The position numbers and the translations under genes are program-made. From a virus, in the IMG/VR virus record IMGVR_UViG_3300024999_000030, positions 1-64,000 of that record: a stretch of 64,000 nt of DNA, one strand, 5' to 3'. The notes below the pieces were generated by a model. It was not told the DNA's origin. It ran no database searches and saw nothing but the letters and a program-made list of their open reading frames with translations. Below, piece by piece: positions 30,429 through 35,597 of this stretch. The number at the start of each line of letters is the position of its first letter. Within the stretch, counting starts at the first letter, position 1.

Positions 30429-30731
30429 ATGTCTACTAAGAAACCAGGTCCAGGCACTTTCCCAATGTGGGAAAACAGGATTGTCATTAAGAGGAAGATT
30501 TTTTGTTGGACATGGAATGTCTCAATTCCAGGCGCAACTGATACAGTTTTCTCTCAATTCGCTCTAGCTATGAAGGCTCTTGAGGACCATGGATATAAAG
30601 TATATGATATAGACACTTTTCCGTATCGCAAGGATGAAATTGGTCAAGTTACTGTGGTCGGAACGTTTAAAGTGAAGCGTCATTTTCTTTGGAGAGGCGA
30701 AATCCTAGCGACATATGTTGGGGAGGGCTGA
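30429..30731 (+). CDS. Hypothetical protein under a hairpin-masked ribosome site
   Basis: 100 residues. A basic N-terminus, a strand-rich core (RIVIKRKIFCWTWNVSI, QVTVVGTFKVKRHFLW) and an alpha helix between them. No family recognised. The start codon lies directly after a 15-bp hairpin that contains its ribosome site, pointing to translational control. Confidence 0.6.
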   Translation: MSTKKPGPGTFPMWENRIVIKRKIFCWTWNVSIPGATDTVFSQFALAMKALEDHGYKVYDIDTFPYRKDEIGQVTVVGTFKVKRHFLWRGEILATYVGEG

Positions 30732-30743
30732 ATTTAATTTGAC

Positions 30744-30772
30744 TTGACTTTCTTCTATTAATATATTATATT
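30744..30772 (+). promoter_or_regulatory. Promoter of tRNA operon 3, TTGACT-17-TATATT
   Basis: -35 at 30744-30749, -10 at 30767-30772, 17-bp spacer. Predicted start ~30779, about 9 nt before the leader ORF. Confidence 0.85.
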
Positions 30773-30787
30773 ATTTGAGAGAGGACG

Positions 30788-30883
30788 ATGAATATGTTTA
30801 CCCAAGGAACCCCTAAACCACAGACAAGAACATACCAACGCTATTGCGGTAGGTATGTGCAAAATTTGGGGGCTTTGTCCTAA
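30788..30883 (+). CDS. Leader peptide 3 (31 codons) of tRNA operon 3
   Basis: ATG after AGAGAGGA. Residues 5-23 consist only of Thr(4), Gln(3), Arg(3), Tyr(3), Gly(2), Pro(2), Lys and Cys. The 14 downstream tRNAs serve exactly these eight amino acids. Codons also match isoacceptors: Arg codons AGA, CGC and AGG face tRNAs TCT, ACG and CCT; Gln CAA and CAG face TTG and CTG; Gly GGA and GGT face TCC and GCC. The last codons (TTG GGG GCT TTG TCC) form attenuator segment 1 and TAA follows. Confidence 0.87.
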   Translation: MNMFTQGTPKPQTRTYQRYCGRYVQNLGALS

Positions 30884-30934
30884 GTATCTGTATCGCGGTT
30901 CAAAGACAAGCCCCCGAGAAATCGGGGGCTTTTT
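30868..30934 (+). promoter_or_regulatory. Attenuator 3: mutually exclusive antiterminator and terminator
   Basis: Segment 1 GGGGGCTTTGTC (30868-30879) pairs with segment 2 GACAAGCCCCC (30905-30915), 11 bp with one bulge. Segment 2 also forms the terminator AAGCCCCCGA-GAAA-TCGGGGGCTT (30908-30931) with a T run. The tRNA genes start about 15 nt later. Confidence 0.88.
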
Positions 30935-30948
30935 ATTTAAAGAAAAAC

Positions 30949-31038
30949 GGGTCCGTCACCTAGTGGCCGAGGGTTCCAGCCTTTTAAGCTGGCGAGGTTT
31001 TACCTCCACCGTTGGTTCAAATCCAACCGGTCCCACCA
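30949..31038 (+). tRNA. tRNA-Lys(TTT) with long variable arm
   Basis: Anticodon arm CCAGC-CTTTTAA-GCTGG; T arm GTTGG-TTCAAAT-CCAAC; CCA. Variable arm GAGG/CCTC is class II, unusual for Lys. The acceptor has one T-T mismatch. Confidence 0.85.
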
Positions 31039-31049
31039 AATATAATTTT

Positions 31050-31130
31050 GCCTCCGTAGCTCAGTCGCGTTAAGTAGCATCCGGCTCTTACCCGGAAGGT
31101 CGCAGTCATCGCAAGCTGCCGAGGGCACCA
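31050..31130 (+). tRNA. tRNA-Lys(CTT)
   Basis: Acceptor GCCTCCG/CGAGGGC with one mismatch; anticodon arm TCCGG-CTCTTAC-CCGGA; the T arm (GCAG/CTGC) has an enlarged loop without TTCRA. CCA encoded. Confidence 0.75.
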
Positions 31131-31137
31131 AAAAAGT

Positions 31138-31215
31138 CTGGGTGTAGCTCAGTCTGGCCAGAGCATCGCGTTTGGGACGCGAGGGTCGGGGGTCCGAATC
31201 CCTCCACCCAGACCA
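31138..31215 (+). tRNA. tRNA-Pro(TGG)
   Basis: Acceptor CTGGGTG/CACCCAG; D arm GCTC/GAGC; anticodon arm TCGCG-TTTGGGA-CGCGA; CCA. Confidence 0.92.
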
Positions 31216-31226
31216 AAGGAGATAAA

Positions 31227-31925
31227 ATGCCAGTGTGCGTTCTTTGTCATGCGGAGTTTCCAAATAGGCAGCGAATAGACGATAAGATTAGAAATTTAAA
31301 AAATAGGAAGCTTTGTTTAAAATGCTCTCCGTTTGGAGAACACACTCAGGCTCATAATTTATTGCCCAGAAAGAGAAATTTTACAGACGATCAGTTTATG
31401 GAGGCGGTAAAAAATAATATCACTATTAAGGCTGTGTTGTTGCAGCTTAAATTAAGCCCGAGAGGAAATAATTATAAATTAGTACATAGGCTAGTGGAAC
31501 AATTTAATTTAGACGTATCTCATTGGAGTGTGGAGTTATCAAACTCTAATACTATGAAGAAGAAGTACTTAAGTATTAAAAGGGATGCGTCAAAAATCTT
31601 ATGTTTGGGGAGCACAACCGGTCGGCGAGCGGTTAAGGCGTGTCTCTTGAGAACTGGAGTCAAAAACGAATGTGCAATGTGCCATTTATCTGTGTGGCAA
31701 GGCCAGCCACTGTCTTTGCAGCTACACCATATTAATGGTCAATGGGATGACAACAGAGAAAATAATTTGCTGTTACTATGCCCAAATTGTCACTCTTTGA
31801 CAGATACGTTTTGTGGCAAGAAGAACGAAACAATTAATAAAGCTTGTGCTTGTGGTGCTCGCATAAAAAGTAAAAGTACACAGTGTGTGAAGTGTTACAA
31901 GGGGAGTCGTAAATTAGGTAAATAA
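31227..31925 (+). CDS. HNH homing endonuclease inside tRNA operon 3
   Basis: 232 residues after AAAGGAG, 11 nt downstream of tRNA-Pro and 1 nt before tRNA-Arg. N-terminal zinc pairs (CVLCHAEF, LCLKC), a helix-turn-helix-like middle (NNITIKAVLLQLKLSP), and a C-terminal HNH nuclease: ECAMC, LQLHHINGQWDDNRENNLL, CPNCHSLTDTF. A second C-terminal zinc ribbon (CACGARI, CVKC) follows. A free-standing homing endonuclease that has settled between tRNA genes. Confidence 0.9.
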   Translation: MPVCVLCHAEFPNRQRIDDKIRNLKNRKLCLKCSPFGEHTQAHNLLPRKRNFTDDQFMEAVKNNITIKAVLLQLKLSPRGNNYKLVHRLVEQFNLDVSHWSVELSNSNTMKKKYLSIKRDASKILCLGSTTGRRAVKACLLRTGVKNECAMCHLSVWQGQPLSLQLHHINGQWDDNRENNLLLLCPNCHSLTDTFCGKKNETINKACACGARIKSKSTQCVKCYKGSRKLGK

Positions 31926-31926
31926 T

Positions 31927-32002
31927 GTCCTTATAGCTCAATGTATAGAGCGTCTGGCTACGGACCAGAAGGTTGGGGGTTAGAGTCCTCCTAGGGACAC
32001 CA
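31927..32002 (+). tRNA. tRNA-Arg(ACG)
   Basis: Acceptor GTCCTTA/TAGGGAC; D arm GCTC/GAGC; anticodon arm TCTGG-CTACGGA-CCAGA; CCA. A34 is expected to become inosine. Confidence 0.9.
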
Positions 32003-32005
32003 AAT

Positions 32006-32093
32006 GGTGGGGCGGCAGCGACGGTGAGCTGCAAGTGGCTGTAACCCACTCGCCTTAATGGCTTAGGGAGTTCGAATCTCTCCCCCACCACCA
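32006..32093 (+). tRNA. tRNA-Tyr(GTA)
   Basis: Acceptor GGTGGGG/CCCCACC; anticodon arm AGTGG-CTGTAAC-CCACT; class II variable arm, normal for bacterial Tyr; T loop TTCGAAT; CCA. Confidence 0.93.
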
Positions 32094-32102
32094 ATAATAT
32101 AC

Positions 32103-32188
32103 TGAGGAGTGGCCCAATTGGCAGGGCACGGGGCTTTGGACCCCGCGTGGTCTCCACATTGAAGGTTCGAGTCCTTCCTCCTCAGCCA
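32103..32188 (+). tRNA. tRNA-Gln(TTG) with long variable arm
   Basis: Acceptor TGAGGAG/CTCCTCA, discriminator G; anticodon arm CGGGG-CTTTGGA-CCCCG; variable arm GTGG-TCT-CCAC, not normal for Gln; T loop TTCGAGT. Confidence 0.88.
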
Positions 32189-32194
32189 AAATAT

Positions 32195-32280
32195 GCAGGA
32201 GTCCCCTAGTGCTCGATGGGACCGCACTTGTAATGCGGCGGCGAAAGCCCACGTGGGTTGAAATCCCACCTCCTGCTCCA
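32195..32280 (+). tRNA. tRNA-Thr(TGT) with long variable arm
   Basis: Acceptor GCAGGAG/CTCCTGC; anticodon arm CCGCA-CTTGTAA-TGCGG; variable arm GGC-GAAA-GCC; T arm GTGGG-TTGAAAT-CCCAC; CCA. Confidence 0.88.
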
Positions 32281-32288
32281 GCGCTTAT

Positions 32289-32364
32289 GGATCAGTGGCG
32301 AAGTGTTAAACGCGACCGCCTGCAGAGCGGTTTATCGGGGGTTAAAATCCCTCCTGGTCCTCCA
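32289..32364 (+). tRNA. tRNA-Cys(GCA)
   Basis: Acceptor GGATCAG/CTGGTCC, discriminator T; anticodon arm ACCGC-CTGCAGA-GCGGT; T loop TTAAAAT; CCA. Confidence 0.88.
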
Positions 32365-32374
32365 AAAAATTTGA

Positions 32375-32462
32375 TGGGGAGTCGCGTAGCGGCCTAGCGC
32401 ATCGGTCTCTGGAACCGACAGAGGAAACTCTAACGAAGGTTCGAATCCTTCCTCCCCTGCCA
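32375..32462 (+). tRNA. tRNA-Gln(CTG) with long variable arm
   Basis: Anticodon arm TCGGT-CTCTGGA-ACCGA; variable arm AGAG-GAAA-CTCT; T loop TTCGAAT; CCA. The first acceptor pair is T-T, unpaired; Gln tRNAs typically have a weak first pair. Confidence 0.87.
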
Positions 32463-32464
32463 AT

Positions 32465-32538
32465 GAGGATTTGGTATAGTGCTCGTGCCCTCGGTTGCCT
32501 GCCGAGAGAGGCGGGTTGGATTCCCGCAATCCTCTCCA
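32465..32538 (+). tRNA. tRNA-Gly(GCC)
   Basis: Acceptor GAGGATT/AATCCTC, discriminator T; anticodon arm CTCGG-TTGCCTG-CCGAG; CCA. Confidence 0.92.
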
Positions 32539-32551
32539 ATTGGAGAATATA

Positions 32552-33223
32552 ATGATTAAAATAAAATTCACGTGTGAATATTGTGGAGTTGAAGGCGAAA
32601 GGCGAAAATCAGATTACAATCGAGCTAAACATCATTATTGCTCTCATAAGTGCAGTGTAAAGGCTTCGGATTCTATTGTCTACACAGAATGTGCTTTTTG
32701 TAGAAAGCAATTAATATTAAAAAGAAATAAGGTTAGGGCAAAAGCTAGAGTGTTTTGTTCTCATTCTTGTGCCTCTAAAATGATAAATGTGGAGCGAGGT
32801 GGAAAACTAAGGAAGGGAGAAATTAACTGTAGCTATTGTGGAAAAAAATTGGCCGGGGAGCAATTCAAATATTGCTCTATTTCTTGCCAACACCAACATA
32901 TCTATTCAAATTTTATTAAAGCCTGGCAAGATGGAATAGTTTCTGGTTCCACGGCAAATGGAGGTGTCGCCTCGACCATTAGAAAGTATTTACATGATAA
33001 ATATGGATGTAGGTGCGCCATATGTGGATGGAATAAAATTAATCCACATACACATAAAATCCCACTGCAAGTCCATCATATTGATGGAAATTCTCATAAT
33101 GCCAGTGAAGATAATCTTATTTTGATTTGTCCGAATTGTCACAGTTTAACTGATAAATTTGGCGCCAGAAACAAGGGGAACGGTAGAGACTCAAGAAGAA
33201 TACGAAGAGCTAATCAAAAATAA
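32552..33223 (+). CDS. HNH homing endonuclease inside tRNA operon 3
   Basis: 223 residues; ATG 32552 after TTGGAG, 13 nt downstream of tRNA-Gly(GCC). Three N-terminal Cys-rich zinc motifs (CEYCGVEGERRKSDY, CAFCRKQLILKRNK, CSYCGKKLAGEQFKYC) recall NUMOD-type DNA-binding fingers. The HNH domain has CRCAICGW, LQVHHIDGNSHNASEDNLIL and CPNCHSLTDKF. The stop codon is immediately followed by the first base of the next Gly tRNA. It belongs to the same broad family as the 31227 product. Confidence 0.9.
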   Translation: MIKIKFTCEYCGVEGERRKSDYNRAKHHYCSHKCSVKASDSIVYTECAFCRKQLILKRNKVRAKARVFCSHSCASKMINVERGGKLRKGEINCSYCGKKLAGEQFKYCSISCQHQHIYSNFIKAWQDGIVSGSTANGGVASTIRKYLHDKYGCRCAICGWNKINPHTHKIPLQVHHIDGNSHNASEDNLILICPNCHSLTDKFGARNKGNGRDSRRIRRANQK

Positions 33224-33297
33224 GCTTCCATAGTGTAGCACCAACACGACAGTCTTCCAAACTGTAATCGCGGGTGGGACTCCCGCTGGAAGCTCCA
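33224..33297 (+). tRNA. tRNA-Gly(TCC)
   Basis: Acceptor GCTTCCA/TGGAAGC; anticodon arm ACAGT-CTTCCAA-ACTGT; T arm GCGGG/CCCGC with an atypical loop TGGGACT; CCA. Confidence 0.9.
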
Positions 33298-33300
33298 AAT

Positions 33301-33379
33301 GTCCTCATGGCGCAAATGTATAGCGCGAGAGTTTCTCCTAAACTCTAGGCTGGGGGTTAGAGTCCCTCTGAGGACACCA
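33301..33379 (+). tRNA. tRNA-Arg, probably CCT
   Basis: Acceptor GTCCTCA/TGAGGAC; CCA. The loop reads CTCCTAA as in other Arg(CCT) tRNAs, but a 7-nt loop gives two stem mismatches; a fully paired stem (AGAGT/ACTCT) would leave a 9-nt loop. The AGG codon in leader 3 supports CCT. Confidence 0.6.
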
Positions 33380-33382
33380 AAT

Positions 33383-33465
33383 GTCAGTGTAGACGAGGTG
33401 GTCTTCTAAACCACTATTCGTAATTGGATCTGAAAATGTGGGTTCAAGTCCCACCGCTGACACCA
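33383..33465 (+). tRNA. tRNA-Arg(TCT) with reduced D arm and long variable region
   Basis: Acceptor GTCAGTG/CGCTGAC; only ~8 nt (TAGACGAG) separate it from the anticodon arm GTGGT-CTTCTAA-ACCAC, so a normal D arm cannot form. Variable region ~23 nt. T arm GTGGG-TTCAAGT-CCCAC; CCA. Confidence 0.75.
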
Positions 33466-33472
33466 AATTTTT

Positions 33473-33549
33473 GCAGGCTTCGTATAGTCGTACTAGTACG
33501 CTAGTTTCGTAAACTAGAAACGGTGGATAATAGCCGCCAGCCTGCTCCA
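33473..33549 (+). tRNA. tRNA-Thr(CGT)
   Basis: Acceptor GCAGGCT/AGCCTGC; anticodon arm CTAGT-TTCGTAA-ACTAG; T stem GGTGG/CCGCC with an atypical loop (ATAATAG); CCA. Last tRNA of operon 3. Confidence 0.82.
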
Positions 33550-33603
33550 TCGGGCCTGAATGATGAGGGTGAATCAAACCTGAATCATCCCAGATGTCCC
33601 ATA

Positions 33604-33634
33604 AATGCACGGTGATGAACCGTGCATTTGACTT
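33604..33634 (+). terminator. Intrinsic terminator of tRNA operon 3
   Basis: A perfect 10-bp stem AAATGCACGG/CCGTGCATTT around TGATGAA, followed by GACTTTT. The 3' arm overlaps the next -35 box. Confidence 0.8.
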
Positions 33635-33656
33635 TTATAATCTTATATCTTATATT
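33628..33656 (+). promoter_or_regulatory. Sigma70-like promoter TTGACT-17-TATATT
   Basis: -35 at 33628-33633, -10 at 33651-33656, 17-bp spacer. Drives the 33673 / AAA+ / RNase Y unit. Confidence 0.85.
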
Positions 33657-33672
33657 GTTTTGTGGAGGAAAT

Positions 33673-33945
33673 ATGACCTGGAACTATAGAGTTTTTAAAA
33701 AAAATTCAGTTAGCCCATCAGGCGAAAAGTCTTTTTATTATGAAATTCATGAAGTGTATTATAAAAAACACATAGACGACATTCCTAGTTTTGACGATAT
33801 TGATTATATTTCAGTAGATAGTATATCCCCTCAAGGTGAAACAGAAGAAGAATTACGTTTGGACTTAGATATAATGCAAAAAGCATTTAATTTACCTACA
33901 GTAGATTTTGATGAATTATATAAAAATAAAGGATGGGAAAAATGA
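33673..33945 (+). CDS. Conserved small phage-type protein
   Basis: 90 residues; ATG 33673 after GTGGAGG. The start MTWNYRVFKK followed by FYYEIHEVYY and a helix near the end (EELRLDLDIMQKAF) matches a common small phage and bacterial family of unknown role that I recall from memory. Overlaps the next gene by 4 nt. Confidence 0.65.
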   Translation: MTWNYRVFKKNSVSPSGEKSFYYEIHEVYYKKHIDDIPSFDDIDYISVDSISPQGETEEELRLDLDIMQKAFNLPTVDFDELYKNKGWEK

Positions 33946-35585
33946 AAGATAAAGGTTCACAATTAGCAAAAATGCTAGAGGACTTGGAGATGGCAGAGGA
34001 AGCTGAAGCTAACGACGAGTCTTCATATCCTGCTATAGCATCCAATCCAAAATCTAGACCAGCAGCACCCGATATGGCAACCTCGACTCTTCAACGTGGA
34101 ACAGTAACAAACTCTAACAATAAACATATCGCTATGGTTGATTGGATTCCAACTGTACTAGGTATTACCAGAGAAGAGCAGTTTCATAGTTATCTAAACG
34201 ATATTAATGATACTACTGATGTTTCTAATTTTACGAGTATTGATTCTCGTATTGCCTTTTGGTATACTTTATTGACCGCTAATAGATTGAAATTAGTTTC
34301 TTTTGAAACTATTAAAGATGGTAATAAAATTATCTTGAGATATAAAATCAATACCAGTGATTTTGATGATGCATGTGGCTTTTCCGACATCACAATTGAT
34401 GTATATTCTACTAATATTACTACCACTGCTAATATTAGTAACTTTATTTTAGATGAAAATGATGAAGATGATAAAAAATTAGTATTGAATAAAGTGGCCA
34501 TTAATAGTTCTGGAGTGGATGACTGTTCCGCTATCGACTTGGGCATGGCTAAAATTACTACATCTAAGGGTGATGTAGTTTATATGTGTCGTCACGTTGC
34601 TCGGGCTATGGATAGAGCAGTGTCTACTGATTGTTTTTGGTTTGAAGACCTTGAAATTGTTCGCAATGTGGGAGATATTATTTGCGGACTTTATAAGGCA
34701 TGTAGAAATAAAGAACGCACTGTCTATATTGTTGAAGGCGAAAATGAAGTTGTGCGAGACCAAGAAGGGTTTTTTATGCGAAATATTTACAAAGACATTG
34801 TGAATGATATTAAAACATTTTTGGATTCCAAATCTTTATTTAGAGAGGCGGGTATTGCTTATCGTCGTGGTTATTTAATGTATGGTCCTCCTGGTAATGG
34901 TAAAAGTCAATTAGCAAGATATCTTTTTAATGAATTTAAGGATTTTAATTTGTATGCGTATTATCATACTGAGCGTCGTAGGGGTGGATCGGTAGACGAA
35001 CGTCTTGAGAGAACTTTTGCCCTGGCAAGAGACAACGCTCCTAGCTTTTTACTTTTAGAGGATTTGGATCGTATCGTTAGTCATGGATCTGCGTCTAAAG
35101 AAGTTATTACTATTGATAGATTGTTTAATATGATGGATGGTGTTTGTTCTCCCGAAGGAATTGTTTTGTTAGCTACCTGCAACCACCCAGAAAATCTTGA
35201 TATGGCTTTACTTGGTCGTCCAGGAAGATTTGACAGGGTAATTGAAGTCGGACATCCAGATAGGGCAGAACGAGAATCTCTTATCGGATATTTATGTTCT
35301 TGTGGTGAAAAAAGTAAACTTAATGCTAAAGAAATTAAAGCTGTAGCTCAATTAGCAGATTCCACTGAAAGCTTGAGCATGGCTTATATTAAAGAATTGT
35401 ATTCTAGAGCTTTTCTTAAACAACTTAATGCGGGTAATAGAAAACTTCCTATTAGTCCTTTTGTTCTTTTGGATTTAGTCCATGAAGTTGTTGATGAAAG
35501 CAGAAATGTAGATGTAATTGCTCGCCGCACGGGATTTCGTACTAATTATGAAAACTCTGCTAGGGGCGAGGATCATACGTCGTAA
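33942..35585 (+). CDS. AAA+ ATPase
   Basis: 547 residues; ATG 33942 is preferred over 33933 for spacing to AAGGA. The N-terminal ~290 residues are unrecognised beta-rich sequence. The AAA+ module has Walker A GPPGNGKSQ near residue 315, Walker B FLLLEDLDRI near 370, sensor 1 VLLATCNHPENLD and the arginine-finger region LLGRPGRFDRVIEV, close to FtsH/Bcs1-type AAA proteins. It may remodel proteins or complexes. It is cotranscribed with RNase Y, 12 nt upstream of it, which suggests a joint role in RNA or protein turnover. Confidence 0.85.
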   Translation: MKDKGSQLAKMLEDLEMAEEAEANDESSYPAIASNPKSRPAAPDMATSTLQRGTVTNSNNKHIAMVDWIPTVLGITREEQFHSYLNDINDTTDVSNFTSIDSRIAFWYTLLTANRLKLVSFETIKDGNKIILRYKINTSDFDDACGFSDITIDVYSTNITTTANISNFILDENDEDDKKLVLNKVAINSSGVDDCSAIDLGMAKITTSKGDVVYMCRHVARAMDRAVSTDCFWFEDLEIVRNVGDIICGLYKACRNKERTVYIVEGENEVVRDQEGFFMRNIYKDIVNDIKTFLDSKSLFREAGIAYRRGYLMYGPPGNGKSQLARYLFNEFKDFNLYAYYHTERRRGGSVDERLERTFALARDNAPSFLLLEDLDRIVSHGSASKEVITIDRLFNMMDGVCSPEGIVLLATCNHPENLDMALLGRPGRFDRVIEVGHPDRAERESLIGYLCSCGEKSKLNAKEIKAVAQLADSTESLSMAYIKELYSRAFLKQLNAGNRKLPISPFVLLDLVHEVVDESRNVDVIARRTGFRTNYENSARGEDHTS

Positions 35586-35597
35586 TGAGGAAAGATA

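Noticed and set aside
30855-31073. 72-codon ORF across the third attenuator and two Lys tRNAs
   Set aside because: Starts at a GTG inside leader 3 in another frame and runs over the terminator and tRNAs; no ribosome site.
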